From Rhodococcus yunnanensis NBRC 103083 (GTDB lineage: Bacteria > Actinomycetota > Actinomycetes > Mycobacteriales > Mycobacteriaceae), in the NCBI RefSeq assembly GCF_001895005.1, contig NZ_BCXH01000010.1, positions 142,014 to 206,013 of the forward strand: DNA of 64,000 nucleotides, in the 5' to 3' direction. The position numbers and the translations under genes were made by a program. Numbering within the stretch: position 1 is the stretch's first letter; every line of letters starts with the position of its first letter. The notes beneath the pieces are model-generated. The model made no database searches and was not told the DNA's origin. It saw only the letters and a program-made list of their open reading frames with translations. Shown here one piece after another: positions 17,094 to 26,222 of this stretch.

Positions 17094-17672
17094 TCATCGC
17101 AGCGCGACACGAGTCCCACCGGAGAACATGGAATCATGCAGGTCGATTTCGGCCGGAACAGCACCCACCGGCATGTCGAAGACGACCTTCATGCTGACAC
17201 TGTTGCCAGGGTTGATCTCGTCCCAGATCGCGACGTCGGTATCGAGGCCGATCGCAGCTGAGGTATCCGCGCTGAATTTTCGCCCCTCGGCGTCGTACAT
17301 CTCCTGAGCGTTTGGGCTGAGGCCCTTCGGCTCGTTCGAGGTATTGAGGACGGAGACGGTGACGACGGTGAACTGCCCCTGAGCCTTCTCGATCAGATAC
17401 GGGTTGTCGCCGACCTCGTCGAGCCCGGAGACCACATCCGTCACAGTGAATTCGAACTTGCCGTCACGTACGGGCGCACCGAGGCCCGGCAGTGCCGCGG
17501 GGACATCGACAGGGGCTTCCTCGGTAACGACCGCACGCGCCGGCTCTTGGGTCCTCGGTTCGTGATCTGCGAGATTCGCAAGAACGCCGAACGCGATCAA
17601 AACTGCCGGAATGCCGATCCACGGCCACTTCTTCGACTTCTTTGATTCAGGCGCAACAGGCTTGGTGGTCAT
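17094..17672 (-). CDS. DUF4352 domain-containing exported protein
   Basis: The 192-residue protein has a short basic N-terminus, one membrane helix (about 17-33, WPWIGIPAVLIAFGVLANL), and then an Ig-like DUF4352 domain (FEFTVTDVV... QFTVVTVSVLNTSNEP... INPGNSVSMKVVFDMPVG). The domain should lie outside the membrane, either anchored or released. Such proteins are common in actinobacteria, often in mobile regions. It sits 32 bases after the next upstream gene, which is also a single-pass exported protein, and the two probably form an operon. Confidence 0.8.
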   Translation of the reverse strand: MTTKPVAPESKKSKKWPWIGIPAVLIAFGVLANLADHEPRTQEPARAVVTEEAPVDVPAALPGLGAPVRDGKFEFTVTDVVSGLDEVGDNPYLIEKAQGQFTVVTVSVLNTSNEPKGLSPNAQEMYDAEGRKFSADTSAAIGLDTDVAIWDEINPGNSVSMKVVFDMPVGAVPAEIDLHDSMFSGGTRVALR

Positions 17673-17704
17673 GTTCTCTCTCTTTCAGAAGATTGGAATG
17701 GGTG

Positions 17705-18193
17705 TCAGCCGAGTGAAAAGACAAGGCCCGATTGGGCTTCGGACTCGGTGTAAGTGAGCTCGCCGCGATGACTGACTTCCACTTTGTAGAAGGCCTTTCC
17801 ACGTGGGACGCCCGACACGGTGAAGTCCAACCAGCAGCCGTTCGAGCCGCCGTAACTCGTCGCGATAACACCTTTGGCCAACAACGTGCCGGTTTCGTCG
17901 GCCACCGTCACAGCAGTACCTGGGCCGATGTCCTTGTATCCGCCCTTGCCGGCGCACTCGAACCCGTCAGGCAATCCGTAGGTCGTGATGCTGTCCTCGA
18001 GCGTGATCGCGCCCAGGACCTCGAACGTCTCGGGTTCGCGGTTCGCCGTGAACGCCATGACGGCGACAACGACGACTGAGGCAATGACCGCCAGCGCCAC
18101 CGCGCCCACGGCGACGACGATCGTCCGACACGAGGTCGAGGTCGGTCCGGCAGGTGAATCAGGTTGTACTGCTGAGGCGTTCGGTTCGGTCAT
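17705..18193 (-). CDS. Single-pass membrane-anchored protein
   Basis: A 162-residue protein with a Pro/Ser/Thr-rich cytoplasmic N-terminus, one membrane helix (about 24-47, IVVAVGAVALAVIASVVVVA) and an extracellular domain with two cysteines (FECAGKG and NGCWLDF). The ATG at 18193 has AAGGAGAAG upstream and is preferred over a start 30 codons earlier. It is transcribed away from hsdR, from the intergenic region that carries the second palindromic operator. Function is unknown. Confidence 0.65.
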   Translation of the reverse strand: MTEPNASAVQPDSPAGPTSTSCRTIVVAVGAVALAVIASVVVVAVMAFTANREPETFEVLGAITLEDSITTYGLPDGFECAGKGGYKDIGPGTAVTVADETGTLLAKGVIATSYGGSNGCWLDFTVSGVPRGKAFYKVEVSHRGELTYTESEAQSGLVFSLG

Positions 18194-18263
18194 CCGCTTC
18201 TCCTTGCTCTGCAATGGCTGAAAGCTATGCTGCAACCAAGACTCCGCAAGACACATCTGCATC

Positions 18264-18283
18264 TTGATAACCTCTGTTATCAA
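18264..18283. promoter_or_regulatory. Palindromic operator, copy 2
   Basis: TTGATAAC-CTCT-GTTATCAA is a perfect 20-bp inverted repeat between hsdR and the divergent exported-protein operon, 105 bases before the hsdR start. It matches the palindrome at 3760-3779 at 19 of 20 arm and spacer-length positions apart from the spacer bases, and has the same 4-base spacing. It links hsdR to the modification operon in regulation. Confidence 0.7.
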
Positions 18284-18388
18284 CGCAACAGACCTGAGTC
18301 ATGCCGAGGCCCTATAACCTTCGGCTGACGAAGAAGTTTCAGCACCGACCGACCGTTACCGTTTATGTTGGACAACATGGGAGCAGCG

Positions 18389-21300
18389 ATGAACTCGTAC
18401 GGACCGTCCGAGGACGACTGGGAGCACATGGCTCTGGACAACCTCGGCGAACTCGGGTGGCGTCATGTCGACGGCGCCGGCATCGCACCCGGAACTGGTG
18501 AGCGCACCGGGTGGGACGAACTGCTCATCCGCCCGCGTCTGCGCGCTGCTATTGCGAAATTCAACCCGCACTTGCCGTCATCGGCCGTCGAGGACGCCGT
18601 ATCCATCGTCGCCACCGCCGGATCGACCGACGCGATCTCCGAGAATCAGGTGGTGCACGAGTACCTGACCGAGGGCCTGCGCAAAGTCTCCTACGTCGAT
18701 GACTCGGGTGCCTCCGTCACTCCGACCATTCGCCTGTCGTCCATGGACCCTGACGAAAACGATTGGCTTGCAGTCAATCAGGTGACTCTCGTCCGCGGAG
18801 ACTTCAAGCGTCGGTTCGATATCGTGCTGTTCCTCAACGGCATGCCGGTCAGCGTGATCGAACTGAAGAAGGCCGGCAGCGCGAACACGAATCTCAGCCA
18901 GGCCCATGCTCAGTTGCGCACGTATGTACGTGAGTTTCCTCTGGCTTTCAGGTTCGCCGTGTTCAGCCTGGTGTCCGACGGCATCGCAACGAGGTACGGA
19001 ACTCCCTTCACCGCGTTCAATCACTTCTCGCCTTGGAACGTGGACGACGACGGTAAGCCCGTCAGCTACGACAACGCCGACAACACCCCACTCGGAACAG
19101 CGTTGTTCGGGCTCTACAACCAGGAACGATTCCTGCAGTTGATGCGTGACTTCACCGCGTTCGACAAGGGTGACACCGGCCTGGTCAAGCGTATTGCGAA
19201 GCCACACCAATACTTTGCCGTCAACAAGGCCGTGGGCTCGACCGTCCTTGCCGTCGAAAGCAACGGCAAAGCCGGTGTCGTATGGCACACGCAGGGGTCG
19301 GGCAAGTCCATGGAAATGGAGCTGTACACCAACCAGGTGCTTCGGCACCCCAAGCTCGCCAACCCCACCATCGTCGTCATCACAGACCGCAACGAGCTCG
19401 ACGGCCAGCTGTACGAGACGTTCGCCCGTTCGCGGCTACTCCCAGGGGAGCCCAAGCAAATCCGTAGGCGCGAAGAACTGCGCGCGGAGTTGTCCGGACG
19501 CAACACCGGTGGAATCTACTTCACTACCCTCCAGAAGTTCGGAAAGACCAAGGGCGAGCGTGAGTCCGGAGAGAGCCACCCGCTGCTCTCGGCGCGTCGA
19601 AACATCATCGTCGTCGTCGACGAGGCGCACCGAAGCCACTACGACAACCTCGATGGATACGCACGACACCTGCGGGATGCGCTTCCTCATGCCACTTTGA
19701 TCGCATTCACCGGTACGCCGATCTCGTTCGACGACAGAAATACTCAAGACGTCTTCGGCGATTACATCGACATCTACGACCTCACTCGCGCCGTGGAAGA
19801 CGGTGCGACGGTTCCCGTCTACTTCGAGAGCCGACTGGTCAAGGTCTCCTTCGCCGAAGGCATCAGCGAGTCCGACCTCGACGCATCGGCCGATGAGGCG
19901 ACCGTCGGTCTGGACGACACCGAGCGCAAGCGCATCGAGGACAGCGTCGCGGTCATCAATGCCGTCTACGGCAACCCTGACCGCTTGAAGAAACTTGCGT
20001 CCGATCTCGTCGAGCACTGGGAAGGTCGCCGAAAGGCCATGACTGCGTTCCTCAGCACCGACGAGCACCCGGACACGCCGGGCAAGGCGATGGTCGTCGG
20101 CGCGACCCGTGAAATTTGCGCAAACCTGTACTCCCACATCATTGCTCTTCGTCCTGATTGGCATTCCGACGACCTGGCCAAGGGCAAGATCAAGGTCGTC
20201 TACTCCGGGGACGCGACCGATGAGGAACCGATCAGTCTCCATGTGCGGCGCGACTCGGCCAACGCAACGGTCAAGAAACGCATCAAGAATCCCGACGACG
20301 AACTCGAACTCGTGATCGTCAAGGACATGATGCTCACCGGGTTCGACTCGCCGCCGCTGCACACCATGTACTTGGACCGCCCGCTCAAGGGCGCGCTGCT
20401 GATGCAGGCGCTCGCGCGAGTCAACCGCACCTTCCGCGGCAAGCAAGACGGCCTGCTCGTCGCCTATGCTCCCGTCGCCGACAATCTTGCGAAGGCACTG
20501 GCGGAATACACTGCGCAGGACCAGAAGTCGAAGCCGATCGGCCGTGACATCTCGGCCGCAATCGATGCGGCGAAGGACTTGGTATCCATCATCGAGGGTC
20601 TGCTGCATGGATTCGACTGGCGGGCCGAGCTGAGTGCTGCCAAGACCGGCCGTGCGTACTACGACGCTGCAACTGCGACCGTGAACTACCTCCGTGATCC
20701 ACGCCTTCCCGAGAATCGGGTAGGCGAGGGGGAGGAAACGCTGGCGGCTCGCTACCGCAAGTTCTCGTCGCAGCTGTCGCGCGTATGGGCAATATGTGGC
20801 AGCACAGAGGATCTTCGAGACGTTGCGCCCGTCGCGCGATTCTTCGAGGAAGTACGCGTCTACATGGCCAAGTTCGACGCGGAGGAGCGTCAAAGCCGCG
20901 GCGAGGCAGTGCCTGAGGACGTCCAACGTGCATTGCGTCAGTTGATCGCGGCATCCGTCGAATCCGGCGAAGTCCTGGACATCTACGCCGCAGCGGGCAT
21001 GCCGAAGCCGTCGCTCAGCGACATCAACGTCGACTTCATCAAGAAGGCACAGGAAGCCAAGAATCCGAACCTGGCCATCGAGGCACTGCGGAAGCTCATC
21101 AACGACGAGTCCAAGGCCGCTACCAAGCACAACGTCGTCCGTCAGCGCGCGTTCTCCGATCGTCTCTCCGAGCTCATGCTGAAGTACACGAACAGCCAGC
21201 TCACCTCGGCCGAGGTCATCGCCGCGTTAGTGGAGATGGCCGAGGAGGTCGCAGCGGAGGCCGATCGCGGCGCCAAATTCACGCCGCCTCTGACGAGCGA

Positions 21301-21580
21301 CGAGCTGTCCTTCTACGACGCCGTTTCGCAGAACCAGTCGGCCGTCGATATCCAGGGCGAAGGCAAGCTCGCCGATATCGCACGTGACCTCGTCGGCGTC
21401 ATGAAACGAGATGCAAAGACGGACTGGACGATTCGAGCGGACGTCAAGGCAAAACTGCGCTCACAGATCAAAAGGCTCCTCACGCGGCACGGCTACCCGC
21501 CGGACAAGCAGCCCGAGGCCATCAAGCTCGTCATCGAGCAGATGGAGTTGATCGCCCCCGTCTTCGTGGCGGGGTCGTGA
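18389..21580 (+). CDS. hsdR: Type I restriction endonuclease subunit HsdR
   Basis: A 1063-residue HsdR. The N-terminal nuclease domain has the PD-(D/E)xK residues D144 (FDIVLF) and E158-x-K160 (VIELKK). The translocase follows: Walker A-like HTQGSGKS (300-307), DEAH (411-414), AFTGTP, and the helicase C-half with LMLTGFDSPPL-type and QALARVNRTF motifs. The C-terminal helical domain binds the HsdM/HsdS core. Length is usual. The ATG at 18389 has GGGAG upstream and is preferred to ATGs 4 and 8 codons earlier. It cuts unmodified DNA when assembled with HsdM and HsdS. It is placed 9.6 kb away from hsdS, with its own operator-bearing promoter. Confidence 0.95.
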   Translation: MNSYGPSEDDWEHMALDNLGELGWRHVDGAGIAPGTGERTGWDELLIRPRLRAAIAKFNPHLPSSAVEDAVSIVATAGSTDAISENQVVHEYLTEGLRKVSYVDDSGASVTPTIRLSSMDPDENDWLAVNQVTLVRGDFKRRFDIVLFLNGMPVSVIELKKAGSANTNLSQAHAQLRTYVREFPLAFRFAVFSLVSDGIATRYGTPFTAFNHFSPWNVDDDGKPVSYDNADNTPLGTALFGLYNQERFLQLMRDFTAFDKGDTGLVKRIAKPHQYFAVNKAVGSTVLAVESNGKAGVVWHTQGSGKSMEMELYTNQVLRHPKLANPTIVVITDRNELDGQLYETFARSRLLPGEPKQIRRREELRAELSGRNTGGIYFTTLQKFGKTKGERESGESHPLLSARRNIIVVVDEAHRSHYDNLDGYARHLRDALPHATLIAFTGTPISFDDRNTQDVFGDYIDIYDLTRAVEDGATVPVYFESRLVKVSFAEGISESDLDASADEATVGLDDTERKRIEDSVAVINAVYGNPDRLKKLASDLVEHWEGRRKAMTAFLSTDEHPDTPGKAMVVGATREICANLYSHIIALRPDWHSDDLAKGKIKVVYSGDATDEEPISLHVRRDSANATVKKRIKNPDDELELVIVKDMMLTGFDSPPLHTMYLDRPLKGALLMQALARVNRTFRGKQDGLLVAYAPVADNLAKALAEYTAQDQKSKPIGRDISAAIDAAKDLVSIIEGLLHGFDWRAELSAAKTGRAYYDAATATVNYLRDPRLPENRVGEGEETLAARYRKFSSQLSRVWAICGSTEDLRDVAPVARFFEEVRVYMAKFDAEERQSRGEAVPEDVQRALRQLIAASVESGEVLDIYAAAGMPKPSLSDINVDFIKKAQEAKNPNLAIEALRKLINDESKAATKHNVVRQRAFSDRLSELMLKYTNSQLTSAEVIAALVEMAEEVAAEADRGAKFTPPLTSDELSFYDAVSQNQSAVDIQGEGKLADIARDLVGVMKRDAKTDWTIRADVKAKLRSQIKRLLTRHGYPPDKQPEAIKLVIEQMELIAPVFVAGS

Positions 21581-21729
21581 GCGGTGCGGCGAATCTGAAG
21601 ATCGCACCGGCAACCGAACGGAGGGGGAGGGATTCGCTGCGCCTTTTGCTGCCGACAAACCGATCACGCGGTACGGCTTACCATCACCTCGGACCCAACT
21701 TCGATCTCGGTGAATGATAAATTTCTGCA

Positions 21730-22956
21730 GTGAAGTCACCCGTTCCCGATTACCTGCAAGAAGTATTGGACAGTCTGTCGGAGAACACGGACGGCGCCGT
21801 CGCCGACTACATCCCCGATCTGGCCCACGCGAACCCCGATGTCTTCGGCATCGCCGTGACCACTGTCGACGGCCGGACCCACTCGGCGGGTGACGACGAG
21901 GTCGAGTTCTCCATCCAGTCCATCTCGAAACCCTTCGCGTACGCGGCGGCCCTCACCGATCGCGGCTTCGACGCCGTCGCGAACACCGTCGGTGTCGAGC
22001 CCTCGGGCGAGGCGTTCAACGAACTGTCGCTCGAGGGCGAGACGCGACGACCGAAGAACCCGATGATCAACGCAGGCGCAATCGCCACACATTCTATGTT
22101 GGGCGGATCTGTCGACGAAAGAGTTTCTCGCGCACTGAGTTTCTTCTCGACGCTCGCCGGACGGCAGCTGACCGTCGACGAATCGGTCTGTCGCTCCGAG
22201 ATGGCCACCGCCGATCGCAACCTCGCCATCGCACACATGTTGCGCAACTACGGAATTCTCGCCGACGACGCCCATGCCGTCGTCGAGGGATACACGACGC
22301 AATGCTCGATCAACGTGACGGTCCGCGACCTGTCGGTCATGGGCGCGACGCTCGCCAACGCAGGTGTCCACCCGGTCACCGGTGAACGCGTCGTGACAAG
22401 AGCCATTGCGCGACAGACGTTATCGGTGATGGCAGGCGCAGGCATGTACGACGCGGCAGGCCATTGGCTCACTTCGGTCGGCATTCCCGCGAAAAGTGGT
22501 GTGGCAGGTGGACTTCTGGGCTCGCTTCCGGGGCAGGTGGGCATCGGCGTCATGTCGCCGCGACTCGACGCGCACGGCAACAGCGTTCGCGGCGTCAAGG
22601 CGTTCCAGCGACTGTCCGACGACATGGGCATGCACCTCATGGAAGCCGAACCCTACGGATCGTCCGTACTGCGCAGCATCTCGGAAGCCCACGGCGAGGT
22701 GCGCGTCGAACTGCAAGGTGTCGTTCAGTTCAGTGGCGCCGAGCGGGTGCTCGACGCGTTGTCCCGCGACAGCTCCTTGGGCACAGTCCTTTTCGACGTC
22801 TCCCGCGTAGACCGATTCTCCGACGTCGGACGCCGGATGGTGCTGGAGGGTATGCGACGCGTGGTGCTGGACGGGCGGGGAGTGGTCCTGACCGATCCCG
22901 ACGGGGTTCTGCCCGACCCGGACTTGGGCGACGGGACCTTTCCACAGATCCGGTGA
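21730..22956 (+). CDS. glsA: Glutaminase with C-terminal STAS domain
   Basis: Residues 1-305 are a beta-lactamase-fold glutaminase: the catalytic Ser is in FSIQSISKPF, with PKNPMINAGAI, SEMATADRNLA and KSGVAGGLLG typical of the GlsA family. It converts glutamine to glutamate and ammonia in the cytosol. Residues 312-405 form a STAS domain (VRVELQGVVQFSGAERVL... VLFDVSRVDRFSDVGRRML-like), as in other actinobacterial glutaminases, probably for regulation. Starts at GTG with no clear ribosome binding site, so it may be leaderless. It converges on lrp with one base between stop codons. Confidence 0.92.
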   Translation: MKSPVPDYLQEVLDSLSENTDGAVADYIPDLAHANPDVFGIAVTTVDGRTHSAGDDEVEFSIQSISKPFAYAAALTDRGFDAVANTVGVEPSGEAFNELSLEGETRRPKNPMINAGAIATHSMLGGSVDERVSRALSFFSTLAGRQLTVDESVCRSEMATADRNLAIAHMLRNYGILADDAHAVVEGYTTQCSINVTVRDLSVMGATLANAGVHPVTGERVVTRAIARQTLSVMAGAGMYDAAGHWLTSVGIPAKSGVAGGLLGSLPGQVGIGVMSPRLDAHGNSVRGVKAFQRLSDDMGMHLMEAEPYGSSVLRSISEAHGEVRVELQGVVQFSGAERVLDALSRDSSLGTVLFDVSRVDRFSDVGRRMVLEGMRRVVLDGRGVVLTDPDGVLPDPDLGDGTFPQIR

Positions 22957-22957
22957 G

Positions 22958-23401
22958 TCAAGGAGCGTCGGTCTTGATGATCTTCATCGTGATGCGGGAA
23001 TCCACTCGTGAGATCGCAGGGTCGCCCATGAGCTGTGTGGTCAACCATTGCTCGTATGCGGCGAGATCGGCGACGCGAACGCGGATGAAGTAGTCGGGGA
23101 TGCCGAACATCCGTCGGAGTTCGGCCACCTCGGGCATGGCTGCGATCCGATCTTCGAAGGCTTGGGTCGTCGTCAGGTTCTTGGAGATGAGGTCGGCGTG
23201 GATGGTGACCTCGAATCCTTTGCCCATGCGCGCTCGGTCGACGATTGCCGAATAGCCCCTGATCACACCGTCTTCCTCGAGCTTGCGGACTCGCCGCAAG
23301 CACGGGGCGGGTGTGAGCCCGACGCGGGCCGCCAGATCCTGGTTCGACAGACGACCGTTTTCCTGGAGGAGCAACAAAATATGCTCGTCTACCGAATCCA
23401 T
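22958..23401 (-). CDS. lrp: Lrp/AsnC family regulator
   Basis: The 147-residue protein has an N-terminal HTH (LSNQDLAARVGLTPAPCLRRVRKL) and the ligand-binding RAM domain (FEVTIHADLIS... YFIRVRVADLAAYEQWL). It is divergent from azlCD, the arrangement of lrp-brnFE in Corynebacterium glutamicum, where Lrp senses branched-chain amino acids and methionine and activates the exporter. The ATG is at 23401, right after the sequence TATACAAGT, which suggests a leaderless or short-leader mRNA. A TATTGCC/GGCAATA inverted repeat in the intergenic region is a likely binding site. Confidence 0.88.
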   Translation of the reverse strand: MDSVDEHILLLLQENGRLSNQDLAARVGLTPAPCLRRVRKLEEDGVIRGYSAIVDRARMGKGFEVTIHADLISKNLTTTQAFEDRIAAMPEVAELRRMFGIPDYFIRVRVADLAAYEQWLTTQLMGDPAISRVDSRITMKIIKTDAP

Positions 23402-23408
23402 ACTTGTA

Positions 23409-23448
23409 TATTGCCGAACGAGGGCTACTTCAGCAAGATCGGGCAATA
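23409..23448. promoter_or_regulatory. Candidate Lrp operator
   Basis: TATTGCC at 23409-23415 and GGCAATA at 23442-23448 form a perfect 7-bp inverted repeat with a 26-base spacer in the 79-base region between lrp and azlC. Wide-spaced half-sites are usual for Lrp octamers. Its position would let one protein control both promoters. Confidence 0.5.
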
Positions 23449-23480
23449 ATTTCACGCTGCGGATTTTCTATCATTGCGCC

Positions 23481-24161
23481 ATGACAGTGATCGAAGGTGT
23501 CCGCGCACCGCTCCGGACATCGTTTGTCGACGCATCCCGGTCCGCCGGCGTCGTCTGGGTGGGTTTGCTCACGCTCGGAATAGGATTCGGCGTTCTCGTG
23601 ACGTCGCACGGTTTTCCGTGGTGGCTCGCACCCATCATTTCCGGCGTCATGTTCGCCGGATCGGTGGAGTTCATCATCATCGGGATGTTGGCGGCCGCCG
23701 CACCGATCGCGGCGATCGCCGTCACGACGCTACTGGTCAATTCGCGCCACCTCTTCTACGGCCTGTCGTTCCCTCTTCACCGCGTCGAGGGCCGATTGGC
23801 CAAGGGCTACAGCATCTTTGCTCTGTGCGATGAGGCATTCGCACTCGCGTCGAGCCGTATGCGCAGCGGCCAGATCCTGTGGACGCAATTCGGGCTGCAC
23901 GCGTCCTGGGTCGTGGGATCGTTCCTCGGCGCACTCGTCGGCCATTCGATACTCGGTGACGTGCAGGGACTGGACTTCGTGCTCACCGCACTGTTCGTCG
24001 TCCTCGCTCTCGACGCGTACCGCGCCGATCCCAATCGGGCGACGCTCGTCCTGGCAGGCGCGTCGGGAGCCACCGGCGTGCTGATCGCCCCTGGATCGAT
24101 GCTGGCAGTCTCGATGGGCGTGTTCGCCGCGGCTTTGGTCGTGCGGCACCTCCGGTCATGA
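23481..24161 (+). CDS. azlC: AzlC family branched-chain amino acid exporter, large subunit
   Basis: The 226-residue membrane protein has the AzlC/BrnF layout: a GFGVLVTSHGFPWWLAPIISG segment, the conserved FAGSVEF motif near residue 62, and NSRHLFYGLSF, then several helices. With AzlD it exports branched-chain amino acids (and methionine in corynebacteria). The ATG at 23481 starts the conserved N-terminal region. The stop overlaps azlD by four bases (ATGA). Confidence 0.9.
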   Translation: MTVIEGVRAPLRTSFVDASRSAGVVWVGLLTLGIGFGVLVTSHGFPWWLAPIISGVMFAGSVEFIIIGMLAAAAPIAAIAVTTLLVNSRHLFYGLSFPLHRVEGRLAKGYSIFALCDEAFALASSRMRSGQILWTQFGLHASWVVGSFLGALVGHSILGDVQGLDFVLTALFVVLALDAYRADPNRATLVLAGASGATGVLIAPGSMLAVSMGVFAAALVVRHLRS

Positions 24162-24478
24162 CGGGATACATCGCCGGGGCACTCGGAGTTGCGGTGGCGA
24201 TCACTTTTGCACTGCGGGCACTACCTTTCGCGGTCCGATCGCGGCTACGGCAGTCCGCGCTGCTCGACTCGATCGGGAAATGGATGCCCCTGGGCGCCGT
24301 CGTGATTCTGGCGATGTATGCGCTGTCGTCGATCGACGTTCTCGGCTCCGGGCACGGGATACCCCAGATCGCGGGTGTCGCGGCCACAGTCGGAGTTCAT
24401 CTGTGGCGACGTAACGCGGCGTTGAGCATCGTTGCCGGGACGGTCGTGTGTGTCGTGCTGCAGAACTGGGTGGTCTAG
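24158..24478 (+). CDS. azlD: AzlD family branched-chain amino acid exporter, small subunit
   Basis: A 106-residue, four-helix protein with the AzlD signatures FALRALPFAVR near the N-terminus and KWMPLGAVVILAMY in the middle. It pairs with AzlC in the membrane. Its start codon overlaps the azlC stop (ATGA), and its end overlaps the stop of the convergent SGNH hydrolase gene by four bases. Confidence 0.9.
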   Translation: MTGYIAGALGVAVAITFALRALPFAVRSRLRQSALLDSIGKWMPLGAVVILAMYALSSIDVLGSGHGIPQIAGVAATVGVHLWRRNAALSIVAGTVVCVVLQNWVV

Positions 24479-25146
24479 CAACTGTCGATACGCGGGATTC
24501 CCAGGCGTGTCAGGTCGTCGAACAGGCGGTTCGCCATCTGCGCGTGACCGCGGGTGTTGGGGTGGATACCGTCGGGCGCGTAGTCGCCTGCGGCGTTCAG
24601 CCACCTCTCCGCCTGCGGGTCGACGAAGGTCACTCCGGCAACCGAAGCCGCGTCGCGGAGATGGCGTCGTACCTCGTTTATGTTGTCGTGCTTGGCATTC
24701 GGAGCACCCGTCGGTCCGACGACGACGATCCTCGCTTGCGGCGCTATCGCTCGGAACGCGACATACAGGCCCGTGGCGGCGACGAACAACCCGCTGTCGC
24801 CGCGATCGTTGCCGCTGCCTTGGATGATGATGACGTCCGGGATCGTCGACGCGGCTTTCGTCACGCGGGGCAGGCGGACGAACGGGTCGGGGCTCGCGGT
24901 GTATCCGCTGCCCGACACCGCGACCAGGTTGTAGATCCAACATCCCCGCGCAGCCAGGATGGGCGCGTAGCCCAGGCTGTCACCGGCTCCGATGCCGGCG
25001 CTGAACGAGTCGCCGACGATCGACACCCTCAGGGGTGCCGGGGCAGCAAAGGCTTGGGTATTTCCGCTGGTCAGTACGGTCGTAATGGCTACCGCCACTA
25101 CGACGACCAGTCGCAGTACTCGCCTTCGCGGGACGATATCGATCAC
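24475..25146 (-). CDS. Secreted SGNH/GDSL hydrolase
   Basis: The 223-residue protein has a signal peptide (VLRLVVVVAVAITTVLTSG, cleavage near AFA-AP) and the SGNH blocks: GDSFSAG with the catalytic Ser, GSG in block II, GND (IIQGSGND), and DGIHPN carrying the Asp-His pair. It should act as an esterase or lipase-like hydrolase outside the membrane. Substrate cannot be read from sequence. The GTG start is used. Confidence 0.87.
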   Translation of the reverse strand: MIDIVPRRRVLRLVVVVAVAITTVLTSGNTQAFAAPAPLRVSIVGDSFSAGIGAGDSLGYAPILAARGCWIYNLVAVSGSGYTASPDPFVRLPRVTKAASTIPDVIIIQGSGNDRGDSGLFVAATGLYVAFRAIAPQARIVVVGPTGAPNAKHDNINEVRRHLRDAASVAGVTFVDPQAERWLNAAGDYAPDGIHPNTRGHAQMANRLFDDLTRLGIPRIDSC

Positions 25147-25444
25147 CGGCTGATCGTAGATTCACCGTCGTCGTGGAACCGGAGAAATCGGACGCGAATC
25201 ATCCGTACGGGTGAGTACTTCTCGGTCAGGTACTGACCACGCCGTGAGAGTACGCGGGTCTGGCGCGCGCTACCGTCGACAGCGCCGTCGCTCGAACCGC
25301 CGCAGACCTCGGACCGATCCAGCTGTGAGCGACCCACGCCGATCCGTGACCAGACCGCAATGAGATGTGGGTAACACATCGGGACACTGGCCCGACATAT
25401 TCGTCAGTGCAGAACGACGACTCGACCCCCCTCGGAGGCCCAGC

Positions 25445-26128
25445 ATGACCGTTGTCAACGATTACTCGAAGCTGGCCTTCACCGAGTTCGCCGATCGGAC
25501 CGTCACCGCCTACGCCACCCCGTCCATCGTGCCCATCCGTACGACCGGCACCCAGGCACCGGTCTTCTGCATTCACCCGCTCGAAGGCCTGACCAGCTGC
25601 TATGCCGAACTCGTCGAACACATCGACGAGGACCGCCCCGTCTTCGGAGTCCAGGCGATCGGGGAGCGGTTGGGCTCGTTGACAGCACTCGCGGCCCGCT
25701 ACGCCGACGACATACTCGAGGTCCATACCGGTGGCCCGCTGCACCTCCTCGGAGCATCGTTCGGCGGACTTCTCGCGCACGCAGTGGCAGTCGAACTGCA
25801 AGGACGCGGCATCGACGTCGACAGCCTCGTCCTCGTCGACAGCAATCCGCTCGATCGCCGTCCGCAGCACAACCTGCTGGCTCTCATGGGCGACGTCATC
25901 GACCGCAGCCGCGCCGAGGAACTACTGGCCGTCGCCGCCCACAACGAAGAGCTGGCCAGCAGGTACTTCCCCGGTGTCTTCGTCGGCAAGGCCTTCGTCG
26001 TATCCGGGGCCGACTCCGACGGCGGACCGGCATGGCACGCGTTCGTCAGCGGAACCGTCGCCAAATATTTGGTTCCCGACGCCTCCGCTTTCGGTCTCGT
26101 CGGGCCGTTGGTCAATCGTTTCTTCTGA
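25445..26128 (+). CDS. Stand-alone thioesterase-like alpha/beta hydrolase
   Basis: The 227-residue protein resembles the thioesterase domains that end non-ribosomal peptide and polyketide synthases: PVFCIHPLEGLTSCYAEL, PVFGVQAIG, and the nucleophile elbow LLGASFGGLLAHAVA (GxSxGG). No catalytic His block is obvious near the short C-terminus, so activity is uncertain. ATG 25445 has GGAGG upstream. No synthase lies nearby; the SARP-type regulator gene just downstream faces it from the other strand. Confidence 0.75.
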   Translation: MTVVNDYSKLAFTEFADRTVTAYATPSIVPIRTTGTQAPVFCIHPLEGLTSCYAELVEHIDEDRPVFGVQAIGERLGSLTALAARYADDILEVHTGGPLHLLGASFGGLLAHAVAVELQGRGIDVDSLVLVDSNPLDRRPQHNLLALMGDVIDRSRAEELLAVAAHNEELASRYFPGVFVGKAFVVSGADSDGGPAWHAFVSGTVAKYLVPDASAFGLVGPLVNRFF

Positions 26129-26222
26129 CGCCCCCGAACACGCACCGGGACCCCGCAGCATTCGACAGCCTGGCTTCGTCTGCACGCTGCGTCACCCATG
26201 AGTGCGCAATCGGAGCCGGGAC

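Noticed and set aside
19436..21130. A 564-codon open frame on the minus strand
   Set aside because: Antisense to hsdR, no recognisable domain.
21587..21650. Terminator after hsdR
   Set aside because: GGCGAATC and GATTCGC could pair, but the loop of over 40 bases makes a terminator doubtful.
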